Made by a program: the position numbers and the translations under genes. The notes under the pieces are model-generated. The model saw nothing but the letters and a program-made list of their open reading frames with translations, was not told where the DNA came from and did no database searches. Shown one piece after another: positions 24,390 through 34,112 of a stretch of 64,000 bases of DNA (position 1 is its first letter; each line of letters opens with the position of its first letter). Source of the DNA: Candidatus Acidiferrum typicum (GTDB lineage Bacteria; Acidobacteriota; Terriglobia; Acidiferrales; UBA7541); the NCBI GenBank assembly GCA_002478115.1, contig DLMH01000014.1:116739-180738 (forward strand). Reading direction: 5' to 3'.

Positions 24390-27300
24390 TACGCCACCAT
24401 CTGGATTGCCTGCTGGCCGCAAATCTGCCGCACGGCGTCAATGAGTTCCTGCTGGATGCGAATCTTCTTCTGCGAATGCAAAAGCGCCACCTTTCCGTCG
24501 GGCGAGAGCAGCTCAAACACTACCGTACTTGGCCCCGGCGCGCTTGCAAATAAATTGTCGAGCTGCTCGAGAGTTCCTTCGTCCAGCCGCGCGAGATCCA
24601 GGCGCACTCGGAATTCGGAGGCGGCGCGCTCGGCAATGTCCGCAACACGCCGGGCTTCCTGCAGGGAGAGGCGCGTACCCGCTTCTTCCACCTGCACGCG
24701 CACCTTCAAGAGCAGCGGTTCGCCAGGCTTCAGGATATTCTCCAGGCGGGCGAAGCTTTCCGGAAACGCCAGGAGCTCCTGCACGCCGGTCATGTCCTGC
24801 AGCGTGTAGATGGCCCAGCGCGCGCCTTTCTTGGAGCGCATGGGACGCGTGCCGACGATGAGCCCCGCCACGCTGATCTCTTTGCCATTGCGCTGCCCTT
24901 CCACTTCTTCCAGCGAAAGTGTGCCGAGTTCCTTCAAGCGCGCGACATATTTCTCCAGCGGATGCCCCGAAACGTAAAAGCCCAGCATCGCGTATTCGCT
25001 GGCCAGGCGCTCTTCTTCGCTCCACGGGGCGGCTTCGCGCAACTCGAAATGCACCTTGGATTCTGTCGCGCCGCCGCCGAAGAACAATCCGTGCTGGCCG
25101 GATTCCTTGCTGCGCGCGGCACGCTGGATCGCGGCCACGGCTTCGTCCACGGAAGCGACCATGGGCTCGCGCGGCCCCAGCGAATCCATGGCGCCGGACT
25201 TGATCAGGCTCTCAAAGACGCGCTTGTTCAGGAATCGCGGCTCGATGCGTTCGCAGAATTCGTAGAGCGACTTGAATTCGCCCTGCGCGAGGCGCGATTC
25301 GCGTATCGCCCTGGCGGTGTTCTCGCCCACATTCTTGATGGCCGCCAGGCCGAAGCGAATCGAATCGCCCACCGGTGTGAAGTACAGATCGCTCTCGTTC
25401 ACGTCCGGCGGAAGGATGGAGATGCCCATGCCGCGCGCTTCGTTGATGTACTTCACCACTTTCTCCGTGTTGCCGGTTTCGGAGGTAAGCAGTGCGGCCA
25501 TGAATTCCACGGGATAGTGCGTTTTCAGGTAAGCGGTCTGGTACGCCAGCAGGGCGTAGGCGCAGGAGTGCGACTTGTTGAAGCCATAGCCCGCGAATTC
25601 TTCCATCAGATCGAAGATGCGTACGGCCTTCCTTTCGGGAATCTTGTTGTTCTCGCAGCCGGCCAGGAATTTGGCGCGCTGGGCCGCCATTTCCTCTTTT
25701 TTCTTCTTGCCCATGGCGCGGCGCAGAATGTCCGCTTCGCCGAGAGAGAAACTCGCCAGGCGGTTGGCGATTTGCATCACCTGTTCCTGATAGAGAATGA
25801 CGCCGTAAGTCTCATCGAGAATATCTCTCAACTGCGGCAATTCGTAGCTGGCCTTCGTTTTGCCCTGCTTGCGATTGATGAAATCATCGATCATGCCGCC
25901 CTGAATGGGGCCGGGGCGGTAGAGGGCGTTGAGCGCGGTCAGATCTTCGATGCGCGTGGGGTGATAACGGCGGAGGATGTCGCGCATGCCGTGGGATTCA
26001 AACTGGAAGATGGCCGTGGTATCGCCGCGGGAGAACAGCTTGTAGGTCGCTTCATCGTCGAGCGCAAGATTGTCAATTTCGATTTTTACGCCGCGGTTCT
26101 GCTGGACCATCTTCACGGCGTCGTGCAGCACGGTCAGCGTGGTCAGGCCGAGGAAATCCATCTTCAGCAGGCCGATGCGCTCCAGCGCGTTCATGTCGTA
26201 CTGCGTGGTGACTTCGTCGCGGTTGGTCTTGTAGACGGGAACGAGCTCGGTGAGAGGCTGCGGCGAAATGACCACGCCGGCCGCGTGCGTGGAGGCGTGC
26301 CGCGCCAGGCCTTCCAGGCGCAAGGCCACTTTCATCAGGTCGCCCAGCTTTGCGTCGCTTTCAATCGCGGCCTTCAATTGCGGCGATTCTTCCAGCGCAG
26401 TTTGCAGCTCAATGCCCAGGGTGGTGGGCACGAGCTTCGCCAGGCGATCCACTTCGCCGTAGGGAATGTCCATGGCGCGGCCCACGTCCTTGATCGCGGC
26501 TTTGGCGGCCATGGTGCCGAACGTGATGATCTGCGAGACATTCTCCCGGCCGTATTTGTGCGTGACGTATTCAATTATTTCGCCGCGCCGTCGCATGCAG
26601 AAATCGATATCAATATCGGGCATCGAGACGCGCTCGGGGTTCAAGAAGCGTTCAAACAGCAGGTTGTACTGCAGCGGATCCACATCCGTGATGCGCAGCG
26701 CATAACTCACCAGGCTGCCCGCGGCGGATCCTCGTCCCGGGCCCACGGGTACTTCCTGTGCCTTCGCGTAATGAATAAAGTCCCACACGATCAGGAAGTA
26801 GCCCTCGTAGTGCATCTTCTTGATCATCTCGATTTCGGAGGAGAGGCGGCGCTCGTAATCGGCAAGAGGATTGCGCAAGGCACCCTGCTGGGCGAGGCGT
26901 TCCAGATACGGCACGCGCTGGGCGAAGCCTTCGCGGGCCATCTTCTCGAAGTAACTGCCGGGCGTGTGACCTTCGGGAACTTTGAACTCCGGCAACGCGT
27001 TCGGAATGTGCTCAATCTTGACGTTGCACCGCGCGGCGATATCCACCGTGCGGCTGAGCGCGTCCGGCACCTCTCGGAAGACCCTGGCCATTTCCTCGGC
27101 GGTCTTGAAGTAGAACTGGTCGGTGGCAAATTTCATGCGATGCGCGTCGCTCATGGTCTTGCCGGTCTGGATGCAGAGCAGCACTTCCTGCGCGTGCGCA
27201 TCTTCGTGGTGCAAATAGTGGCAATCGTTGGTGACCACCAGCGGAATGCCGGTTTCCTTGGAGAGGCGGACCAGCTCGCGGTTGACGCCCTGCTCGATCT

Positions 27301-27889
27301 CCAGGCCCTGGTCCTGAATTTCCAGGAAGAAGTTCCCTTTCCCGAAAATGTCTCGCAGCTTGTAGGCATTTTCGCGGGCCAGGTCAAGCTTGTCTTCCAC
27401 GACGCATTCCGTCACCGGGCCACGCAGGCAGGCCGAGAGTGCGATGAGTCCCTTGCTGTGTTTCGAGAGAAGATCGTAATCAATACGCGGCTTGTAGTAG
27501 AACCCCTCGAGGAATCCGGCGGAAACCAGCTTGATCAGGTTGTGATAGCCCTCCAGGTTTTCGCAGAGGAGCACCAGGTGATTGCTGCCGCGCATCCCGG
27601 GTTCCATTTCGCCGCGTTCGCCGCCATTGGGAGGCCCGGCTTTTTCCCCGCGGTCGTGGCGGCTGCCCTTGGCGACATAGACTTCGCAGCCAATGATGGC
27701 CTTAACGTCGCGTTTGCTGGCTTCATGGAAGAAATTGGCGGCGGCAAACAGGTTGCCGTGGTCGGTGACGGCCACGGCCGGCATTTTCTGACGGGAGGCT
27801 TCGTCGAGAAGCTCGGAAATTTCGCAAGCGCCGTCCAGCAGGCTGTAGTCCGTGTGGAGGTGCAAGTGAACAAACTGCGGATTGCCCAT
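24389..27889 (-). CDS. dnaE: DNA polymerase III alpha subunit
   Basis: Replicative polymerase. About 1166 residues from the ATG at 27889, the normal DnaE1 length. N-terminal PHP domain with [17 protein letters not shown] and VTDHGNL; the polymerase active-site aspartates lie in PDIDIDF (Asp425, Asp427); then the fingers and thumb ([18 protein letters not shown]) and C-terminal helix-hairpin-helix ([19 protein letters not shown]) and OB-fold region ([20 protein letters not shown]). The start at 27889 begins with the conserved [12 protein letters not shown]; upstream frame residues are not typical. Followed immediately by accA. Confidence 0.95.
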   Translation of the reverse strand: MGNPQFVHLHLHTDYSLLDGACEISELLDEASRQKMPAVAVTDHGNLFAAANFFHEASKRDVKAIIGCEVYVAKGSRHDRGEKAGPPNGGERGEMEPGMRGSNHLVLLCENLEGYHNLIKLVSAGFLEGFYYKPRIDYDLLSKHSKGLIALSACLRGPVTECVVEDKLDLARENAYKLRDIFGKGNFFLEIQDQGLEIEQGVNRELVRLSKETGIPLVVTNDCHYLHHEDAHAQEVLLCIQTGKTMSDAHRMKFATDQFYFKTAEEMARVFREVPDALSRTVDIAARCNVKIEHIPNALPEFKVPEGHTPGSYFEKMAREGFAQRVPYLERLAQQGALRNPLADYERRLSSEIEMIKKMHYEGYFLIVWDFIHYAKAQEVPVGPGRGSAAGSLVSYALRITDVDPLQYNLLFERFLNPERVSMPDIDIDFCMRRRGEIIEYVTHKYGRENVSQIITFGTMAAKAAIKDVGRAMDIPYGEVDRLAKLVPTTLGIELQTALEESPQLKAAIESDAKLGDLMKVALRLEGLARHASTHAAGVVISPQPLTELVPVYKTNRDEVTTQYDMNALERIGLLKMDFLGLTTLTVLHDAVKMVQQNRGVKIEIDNLALDDEATYKLFSRGDTTAIFQFESHGMRDILRRYHPTRIEDLTALNALYRPGPIQGGMIDDFINRKQGKTKASYELPQLRDILDETYGVILYQEQVMQIANRLASFSLGEADILRRAMGKKKKEEMAAQRAKFLAGCENNKIPERKAVRIFDLMEEFAGYGFNKSHSCAYALLAYQTAYLKTHYPVEFMAALLTSETGNTEKVVKYINEARGMGISILPPDVNESDLYFTPVGDSIRFGLAAIKNVGENTARAIRESRLAQGEFKSLYEFCERIEPRFLNKRVFESLIKSGAMDSLGPREPMVASVDEAVAAIQRAARSKESGQHGLFFGGGATESKVHFELREAAPWSEEERLASEYAMLGFYVSGHPLEKYVARLKELGTLSLEEVEGQRNGKEISVAGLIVGTRPMRSKKGARWAIYTLQDMTGVQELLAFPESFARLENILKPGEPLLLKVRVQVEEAGTRLSLQEARRVADIAERAASEFRVRLDLARLDEGTLEQLDNLFASAPGPSTVVFELLSPDGKVALLHSQKKIRIQQELIDAVRQICGQQAIQMVA

Positions 27890-27985
27890 GGAACTTGATT
27901 GTAAATCGCCGCACCCAGAAATGCGAACGCCTTTCTCGCGTTTCCCACAGCGCGGCACAACACCCTGCTGAACAACTGGAATAAG

Positions 27986-28086
27986 TTGTCATCCCGAGCG
28001 AAGCGAGGGATCTGCTTTTCGTAAAAGATCAGAAAAAAGCAGGTTCCTCACTCCCTTCAAAAACCGAACGGGGCTCGGAATGACAA
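27986..28086. repeat. family C element with terminal inverted repeats
   Basis: Left end TTGTCATCCCGAGC and right end GCTCGGAATGACAA are near-perfect inverted repeats; the interior has AAGCAGGTTCCTCACTCCC. About 100 bases, between cca and dnaE. MITE-like structure with no coding capacity. Confidence 0.7.
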
Positions 28087-28103
28087 TTGTTCGTGGTACA
28101 AAG

Positions 28104-29558
28104 CTATTTCTTGGCTTTCTTTTTCGCGCTGCTGGCTTTTTGCGCGGCCATGAGTCTCGCCTTGGTTGCACCCTTGTCCGCGCCGCCGTGTTTCATCGGT
28201 GCGGCTCCGACTGCGGCCGTCTTTTCGCCGCCCTTGGCCGGCCTCTTTTCCTTCTCCTTCTTCTTTGGCGCTTCCTTGATGCCGGAAAGCCTGCGCAGCA
28301 TTTTTATGCGCTCTTCGGGCGTTTTCCCGCGCCCGTTCAATTGCGCGGCAAACACTTCCTGTACCACATGATCGAACCTCGGTCCGCGCGGCATGCCCAG
28401 CGCTTCCAGTTCGTTGCTCACGGCGGTCAGCGCCATGCGGATCGGGCGCCACTTGTGGAGGAATGCCTTCAACTTGGACAGCGCCGCCGAGTTGTTGGAT
28501 TCGGCCAGCAGATAGGCCACGTATTCCATCGAAAGCTTTTCGATATAGCGGTAGGCTTCGATGGGCGTTTTCGTCTTTCTCCCGGCCAGGTCCTTCTGGA
28601 TTTCGTGCGCCTTGTCGGGAAAACTCTCGATCACGTCGATTTCCGCGGAACGGAAGCCGAGCTTCGAGAGCACATGGCTGGCCTCGCGGTCCTTCAGCCG
28701 GCCCAAAATCGCCAGCATCATCGGCGTGGCCAGGCGCGGGCGGAATCCCGCCATGAACAGGTCGTCGCGCACCTTGATCACGCGATTGATGCCCTCGTAA
28801 TCCGGGTGCTTCTTGGCCAGCAACGGGTGCACGCGGTCCAGCAGGTGGTGCGCTTCCCAATCTTTCAAGGTGAGATGCGGGCGCTCTTCCTTCGCCAGGG
28901 CGCGTAATTCCTCGCCGGCATCCTCGGGCGTGATGGTATGGTGCAGTTCCCTTTCGATGGCGAGATTGAACCATTCCTGGGTGCGCGATTCAAGCTTGTA
29001 GCCCATCCGCGCGGCCAACCGCAGAGCGCGCAGCAGACGCACGGGCTGATTGGTAAAACTGTGAATCGTCAGGGCGCGCACTTCGCCGTGCTCGATGTCC
29101 GAAAGGCCGTTCGTGGGATCAAGGAGCAAACCGCGCGAAGCCGGATTCAGCGAGATGGCGACGGCGTTCAAGGAAAAATCGCGCCGGCGCAGATCCTCCA
29201 TGATGGTGGACCAGCGGATTTCGGGGCGCGTGCCCGGGCGGACATAGTGATCGTCGCGCGCGGCGGAGATGCTGCCTTCGTAATCGCCGGTGAAAAGAAT
29301 CTCAACCTGGCGCAGCTTTTCGTCCTCGGAAATGAGCTTGGCCCCGCCCTTCTCCAGTTCCCGCGCCATCTTGGAGGGATTGCCCTCCACGCTGAAATCC
29401 AGATCGCGCAGCGTGGCGCCGGTGATCAGGTCGCGCACCGCGCCGCCGGTAAGATAGATATTGAAGCCCATGGCCGCGGCCAACTCCTGCACGCGCAGCA
29501 TGGCCGCGCGCTGTTCGGGCGAAAGCCTGCTTTCCAGCAAGAACATGTAGTCTGGCAT
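28104..29558 (-). CDS. CCA tRNA nucleotidyltransferase/poly(A) polymerase family protein
   Basis: Class II nucleotidyltransferase that adds CCA ends to tRNA (or A residues). 484 residues; the catalytic core has TGGAVRD (37-43), the DLDFSVEG aspartates Asp52 and Asp54, the RRRDFSLNAVAISL motif B and the RLLRALRLAARMGY motif typical of the PAP/CCA family. The C-terminus after about 410 is a lysine/alanine-rich tail (KKKEKEKRPAKGGEK) that is not part of the catalytic fold and may bind RNA. AAGGAG precedes the ATG. CCA-adding versus A-adding cannot be settled by eye. Confidence 0.88.
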   Translation of the reverse strand: MPDYMFLLESRLSPEQRAAMLRVQELAAAMGFNIYLTGGAVRDLITGATLRDLDFSVEGNPSKMARELEKGGAKLISEDEKLRQVEILFTGDYEGSISAARDDHYVRPGTRPEIRWSTIMEDLRRRDFSLNAVAISLNPASRGLLLDPTNGLSDIEHGEVRALTIHSFTNQPVRLLRALRLAARMGYKLESRTQEWFNLAIERELHHTITPEDAGEELRALAKEERPHLTLKDWEAHHLLDRVHPLLAKKHPDYEGINRVIKVRDDLFMAGFRPRLATPMMLAILGRLKDREASHVLSKLGFRSAEIDVIESFPDKAHEIQKDLAGRKTKTPIEAYRYIEKLSMEYVAYLLAESNNSAALSKLKAFLHKWRPIRMALTAVSNELEALGMPRGPRFDHVVQEVFAAQLNGRGKTPEERIKMLRRLSGIKEAPKKKEKEKRPAKGGEKTAAVGAAPMKHGGADKGATKARLMAAQKASSAKKKAKK

Positions 29559-29630
29559 TGCGCTCCTTCCGCTTCAGCGTGGTCATGCCCCATAGGGCTG
29601 CCGCACCCGCGATGTGTTGCCGCCCGCGCG

Positions 29631-30530
29631 TTAAGCGCGCGGGTGATGTGCCTTGTAAATCTGCTTCAGTCTTTCCTCCACGACGTGGGTATAGATTTGC
29701 GTCGTGGAGATGTCCGAATGGCCCAGCATCAACTGGACGGAGCGCAAATCCGCGCCGCGTTCCAGCAAATGCGTTGCAAAGCTGTGCCGCAGCATGTGTG
29801 GCGTCAACCCCTTGCGCATGCCCGCTTGCCGGCCATACGCAGAGAGAATCTTCCATACGCCCACGCGGCTCAGCGGTCCGCCGCGTCGATTGATGAACAG
29901 CATGGTAACGTTCGCCTTGTTCGCATTCCCCAAAAGCTTGGGACGCGCGTCGCGTAAATATCGTTCCACCAGGGCGATCGCCTTCTTGCCAATGGGCACG
30001 ATGCGTTCCTTGTCCCCTTTGCCGATGCACCGCACGCAGCCCGCGGCGCGGTCCATATCCATCACCCGCAGCCCCACCAGCTCGGAAACGCGCAAGCCGG
30101 TGGAGTACAGCACTTCGAACATGGCGCGGTCGCGCAGCCCCAGCGGCTGCTTTTCATCGGGCTGCGCCAGGAGCTTTTCCACTTCCTCCAGCCGGAGATA
30201 GCCGGGCAGCGAGCGGCGAATCTTCGGCGATTCCAGGTTCAGGGAAGGATCTTCCGTGCGCAACTCCTGCACCAGGGTAAAGCGGAAGAAATTGCGCATT
30301 GTGGCCAGGTTGCGCGCTACCGTGCGGCTCTCCAGCTTCTGCCGGTACAGGCTGGCCAGAAAATCGACCAGGTCGTCGCGCGAAACGCTTTCCACGGTGA
30401 GCTTCTTCTTTTCCCCGAATTCCTCGAATTTCAGCAGGTCGCGGCGGTACGCCGAAACCGTGTTCGGCGACAGCCCCTTCTCCACTCTTACGTGGGTCAG
30501 AAACGCCGCGATTGCCGTTGCAATTTCCAT
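29631..30530 (-). CDS. xerD: tyrosine recombinase XerD
   Basis: Resolves chromosome dimers at dif with XerC. 299 residues; the catalytic residues are all seen: Arg147 in YSTGLRVSEL, Lys171 (GKGDKERIVP), His245 and Arg248 in HMLRHSFATH, His271 in GHSDISTTQ and Tyr280 in IYTHV. The N-terminal SAM-like domain is present. XerD is preferred to XerC on similarity only. Its ATG shares an A with the murJ stop (TGATG). Confidence 0.88.
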   Translation of the reverse strand: MEIATAIAAFLTHVRVEKGLSPNTVSAYRRDLLKFEEFGEKKKLTVESVSRDDLVDFLASLYRQKLESRTVARNLATMRNFFRFTLVQELRTEDPSLNLESPKIRRSLPGYLRLEEVEKLLAQPDEKQPLGLRDRAMFEVLYSTGLRVSELVGLRVMDMDRAAGCVRCIGKGDKERIVPIGKKAIALVERYLRDARPKLLGNANKANVTMLFINRRGGPLSRVGVWKILSAYGRQAGMRKGLTPHMLRHSFATHLLERGADLRSVQLMLGHSDISTTQIYTHVVEERLKQIYKAHHPRA

Positions 30531-32170
30531 CAGGATCCCGCTAACCCTTCCGCGGCTCCTGGCCGCCGCATGGCCACACCGTAAACCTCTTCGATTTCAG
30601 GGCATCGGAAAATCCACGTCAGCCCCACATAGAGCAGCGTCGCTCCCAGGATCATCCCCGTGAAAACGGTCAATTGGAGGGAAAAGGCGCCCTGGAGCGC
30701 GTTCTTCGCGTAATGATTGGCAATCATACAGCCCGCGCCCATGATTACGGAGCACAGCGAAATCTTGCTGATCGAGCGCAAAATATCCAGCATGCCCAGC
30801 GAGCCGTAGCGCAAGCGGAAGATAATGAAGAGCGTGAAGAAGTCGAAGAAGGTGGCCAGCGCCGTGGCCAAAGCGGGGCCGCCGTTCTGAAACCGTCTGA
30901 ACAGGAATTCCAGGAAAATGACGTTGAGGACGATGTTCAGAACGAAAGAAATGGAGGCCACGATCACGGGCGTCTTGGTATCGCGCGCGGAATAAAAGGC
31001 CGGCACGACCAGCTTGACGCAGGCCAGTGCCGGCAAGCCGATGGCATAGTACAGCAGCGGGCGCGCGGTCAGCCGCGTGGATTCCGCGACGAACTGCCCG
31101 TGCTGGAAGAGCACGCGGATGATCGGCTCGCGCAAAATCATCAGTCCCACCGCCGCGGGCACCGTGATGTACGCCACAATGCGCACCGCGAAGGTGAGTG
31201 TCTTCTTCAACCCCTCGTAATTATTAGCGGCCGCATGGTGCGCCATCATCGGCAAGATGGCGGTGGCCACGGCGATGGCGTAGCCGCCGAGCACGAGTTC
31301 CATGACGCGATCAGCGACGTACAATGCCGTCAGGCTGCCGCGAGGCATGCGCGCGGCCTTGGCAAAGTAGGTGTCCACGAAGAAATTGATCTGCGAGATT
31401 CCCAGGCCGAAGAAGCGCGGGAACATCACGCGCGCCACGCTGCGAATCCCAGGATGCAAAAACGAAATGCCGAAGTCAAAGCGCATCCCCCGCCTGACCA
31501 TCTGCGGTATCAGGATGAGGAATTGCAGCGCTCCGCCGACCAGCACGCCCACGGCCAGCGATACCGCCGGGCTATGGAAGTAGCGCCAAACCACCGCCGT
31601 AGAAAATGCGATGATGGATAAGTTCAGCAGCACCGTGGTGGAAGCGGGCAGGGCGAAATGCTGAAAGCAGTTGAGAATGCCCATGCCCAGGGCCGCGAGT
31701 CCCACGAAAAAGATATACGGGAACATAATGCGGTTCAGGGCGATGGCTTCGCCCCAGCCAACGCTGATATCGGCCGCTGTGGGAAACGGCACAATCACCT
31801 GGCGCGAGAAGATCACTCCGAGTATTGTGAAGACGGCCAGAACCAGCGCCAGGGTCCAAAACAGCTTATTCGCGAACTCCCAGAGTTCTTCCTTCGTGCG
31901 TTCGCGCATGTACGTCGTGAAGACCGGAACGAAGGAAGCCGCGACCGTGCCTTCTCCGACTAACCGCCTGAAAAGATTGGGGATGCGGTAGGCCAAAACA
32001 AAGGAGTCGGCGCTCAGCGTGGTACCGAGGAGAAGCGTGATGCGTTGGTCACGCACGTAGCCGAGGACTCGGCTTGCAATCGTAACCAACGAGATGATCG
32101 ATGCCGATTTCAGGATTTCTTTTTTATCGGACAAGCGCTGGCTCTCAGGACCTAAACCCAATAAAAACAA
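30530..32170 (-). CDS. murJ: lipid II flippase MurJ
   Basis: Exports lipid II to the periplasm for peptidoglycan assembly. About 546 residues with 14 membrane helices expected for the MviN/MurJ fold. Visible marks: the N-terminal ASIISLVTIASRVLGYVRDQ, DSFVLAYRIPNLFRRLVGEG, and AYRIPNLFRR, the region of conserved charged residues in the cavity. The start is uncertain: the TTG at 32170 has no ribosome site, and a TTG about 13 codons later is possible. Overlaps xerD by one base. Confidence 0.9.
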   Translation of the reverse strand: MFLLGLGPESQRLSDKKEILKSASIISLVTIASRVLGYVRDQRITLLLGTTLSADSFVLAYRIPNLFRRLVGEGTVAASFVPVFTTYMRERTKEELWEFANKLFWTLALVLAVFTILGVIFSRQVIVPFPTAADISVGWGEAIALNRIMFPYIFFVGLAALGMGILNCFQHFALPASTTVLLNLSIIAFSTAVVWRYFHSPAVSLAVGVLVGGALQFLILIPQMVRRGMRFDFGISFLHPGIRSVARVMFPRFFGLGISQINFFVDTYFAKAARMPRGSLTALYVADRVMELVLGGYAIAVATAILPMMAHHAAANNYEGLKKTLTFAVRIVAYITVPAAVGLMILREPIIRVLFQHGQFVAESTRLTARPLLYYAIGLPALACVKLVVPAFYSARDTKTPVIVASISFVLNIVLNVIFLEFLFRRFQNGGPALATALATFFDFFTLFIIFRLRYGSLGMLDILRSISKISLCSVIMGAGCMIANHYAKNALQGAFSLQLTVFTGMILGATLLYVGLTWIFRCPEIEEVYGVAMRRPGAAEGLAGS

Positions 32171-32174
32171 TAGG

Positions 32175-32204
32175 TTGACAGGAAAAACGTGCTTAAATTA
32201 ACAT
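32175..32204 (+). promoter_or_regulatory. candidate sigma-70-type promoter for the gene at 32223
   Basis: TTGACA at 32175-32180 and TAACAT at 32199-32204, 18 bases apart, in an A/T-rich region. The start codon follows at 32223. Good -35, weaker -10 (four of six bases), seen by eye only. Confidence 0.5.
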
Positions 32205-32222
32205 AACTTCAATCATTCTGCA

Positions 32223-32753
32223 ATGGTTTCGTCGCCAGAAACGGAAAAATTCAGTTTGAAAACGCATACCCCATCCACGACCCACAAGAAAGTGGTGATT
32301 GAACTTCTCGACCGCAAGACTATTCGCGGATTCCTGAATCCCTCTCGCCTGGCCCATGCCGAAGTGCTGGAGCTGCTCACCCCGGACGGCGAGCGTGAGG
32401 AGATCGATCTGGTTAAAGTGCGCGCGATTTACTTTGTCCGCGATCTGAAGGAAGAGTTCGAGCCTGAACGCAAGTCGTTCCTGAGCCGCCCGAAACTCGA
32501 CGGCCTGTGGGTGAAGTTACGCTTCCAAGACGGCCAAATCCTCGAGGGCGTGATTCCCAACGACCTGCTCACCTTCCTCGATAACGGCTTGCACCTCACT
32601 ACGCCCGATTTCAATTCCAATACCGACCGCATCTACGTCCCGCGTTCCGCCCTGGCGGAACTCACCGTCCTCGGCGTTGTCGGCATCGCCCGCCGCAAAC
32701 CCGCCGCCGCTGCAGCAGTTGCGGCGGCGCAACCCCGCCTCTTCAACGAGTAA
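32223..32753 (+). CDS. hypothetical protein with an internally duplicated beta domain
   Basis: 176 residues, not exported. Two similar halves: VVIELLDRKTIRGFLNPSRL and, about 80 residues on, LWVKLRFQDGQILEGVIPND. Each begins a beta-rich stretch that ends in a hydrophobic run (VRAIYFVRDL; RSALAELTVL). The C-terminus is alanine-rich. Divergently oriented to murJ and driven by a candidate promoter at 32175. I do not recognise a function; the duplicated small-barrel appearance suggests a binding module. Confidence 0.65.
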   Translation: MVSSPETEKFSLKTHTPSTTHKKVVIELLDRKTIRGFLNPSRLAHAEVLELLTPDGEREEIDLVKVRAIYFVRDLKEEFEPERKSFLSRPKLDGLWVKLRFQDGQILEGVIPNDLLTFLDNGLHLTTPDFNSNTDRIYVPRSALAELTVLGVVGIARRKPAAAAAVAAAQPRLFNE

Positions 32754-32809
32754 CCTAGCATTGGGTTGGTTTCCGCGTGCGCGGTCGATAGGAGGTGACG
32801 TCGCAGCTC

Positions 32810-34069
32810 TCAACCCTTGGTAGCTTTTATCGAGGCATACTTCATCACCTTGAAGTGCTCCGCAAGCGTTTCCATGCTGACTACATTTTCAAGCTCTTTG
32901 CTCGATAAAAGAACAATGACGACATCACGACATATTCGGATGAGAGCGTTCAAGTCGCTGTTCGCTACGGAATCTTTCCCAGAATGTACGACGGCAGACC
33001 GAATGCCATACAGGCGTTTCACCTCACGCTCCACCTCCGTGGCAGAGGCAGCCGAATCGCCCAGCAGGAATGCACAACTCTCGGCTATCTGAGCCATGAT
33101 TGAGGGCGTGATGACACCTTTTTCGTTGGCGCTGAACAGGACTTCTAAAGCTATCGCGGCCTTGACAAAAGCACTAGCGGCGTTCGGATCGCTCATCGCT
33201 TGAGCCGTCCACTCTGCACAACGGACTACGTGCACCTCGAACTGGTTGTTCTGTTTCACCAAAAGCTGGAGAAGCCTGGCGAGTGGTGGGGGCGGGCTGC
33301 AGAAGAAGGGGTCTGCTATTTGAATTGGTTCAAGCGCTCCCTGCCAAGCCCCGCCTTCGGTAACCGTTTTTTCGCCTATGACGATATGGTCCCGCATTTG
33401 AGGTCCCACATAGTTCAATACCCCAACCTCGAATCGCGTGGTCCTTCTACCGATGAAAAAGCGAATGAAAAGTTCAAGTCTGTAGAACAGCACGTCAGCC
33501 AGCTCTACCGCTTTGACTTCATCTCTGGCATCAACTACACACTCGATCAGAAAACCTGACGGCTTTTTGAATCGGAAAAGGGCAGTAGAATTAGGTAGTC
33601 CGCTCGCGATTTGACTTGAATGTAAATTAGCGTCATAAATTGTGAAGTTGCCGATATGAACCGGCCCTGCACCTTGGGTCAACGTCACCCCGTAAATAGT
33701 CCTCAATATCCGATATTTCCCGACAGGGATTGCCAATATCTTCTGCTGAAAGGAATCGCATTCGGCTTGGCTGAATTGGCAGTTCTCAATCTTCTTCTGT
33801 CGAATCTCAGGGATCAACTCTTGGATGAGCTTTTCCTCAGAGAGCGTGGTTCTTGCGCTTGGTATTGATTCGAGCAGATCATCTATCGCCGAATCGAACT
33901 TCCGGCAATTGTCACCGTTCAAGGAAAGCGAATGCTCCTGATCCAGCCCGAATATTCGATGAGCTTCGTTCGGCTGTGGCAGACCACCGAACGTAAAAAG
34001 ATCCAAGATGTCGTTGAGACGCTTGGTGGATTTAGGTTCTGACATGTGTTTTACGAGTTGTTGCCTCAT
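32810..34069 (-). CDS. Apea/HEPN-like domain protein, possible accessory or defence gene
   Basis: 419 residues from the ATG at 34069 (34045 is an alternative); earlier frame residues belong to the overlapping peptidase gene in another frame. The N-terminal part (LNDILDLFTFGGLPQPNEA) is not recognised. The C-terminal domain shows IALEVLFSANEKGVITPSIM, an AESCAFLLG helix and LYGIRSAVVHSG with Arg357-x4-His362, the RxxxxH of HEPN domains related to the Apea type. Codon use and AT-content look different from neighbours. HEPN proteins are often RNases or toxins; no adjacent antitoxin is evident. Confidence 0.6.
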   Translation of the reverse strand: MRQQLVKHMSEPKSTKRLNDILDLFTFGGLPQPNEAHRIFGLDQEHSLSLNGDNCRKFDSAIDDLLESIPSARTTLSEEKLIQELIPEIRQKKIENCQFSQAECDSFQQKILAIPVGKYRILRTIYGVTLTQGAGPVHIGNFTIYDANLHSSQIASGLPNSTALFRFKKPSGFLIECVVDARDEVKAVELADVLFYRLELFIRFFIGRRTTRFEVGVLNYVGPQMRDHIVIGEKTVTEGGAWQGALEPIQIADPFFCSPPPPLARLLQLLVKQNNQFEVHVVRCAEWTAQAMSDPNAASAFVKAAIALEVLFSANEKGVITPSIMAQIAESCAFLLGDSAASATEVEREVKRLYGIRSAVVHSGKDSVANSDLNALIRICRDVVIVLLSSKELENVVSMETLAEHFKVMKYASIKATKG

Positions 34070-34112
34070 CTGTATAGTGTACCACTTTCGTACTTTCCGG
34101 CAGGCACAGCGT

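Noticed and set aside
24962..27898. Very long plus-strand open frame antisense to dnaE
   Set aside because: A long antisense frame is expected in GC-rich coding DNA; the translation has no recognisable domains and dnaE is fully supported on the other strand.
28057..28974. Long open frame rich in Arg, Gly and Lys overlapping the cca gene
   Set aside because: It is a shifted frame of the nucleotidyltransferase, has no start signal or family match, and the cca frame carries all catalytic motifs.
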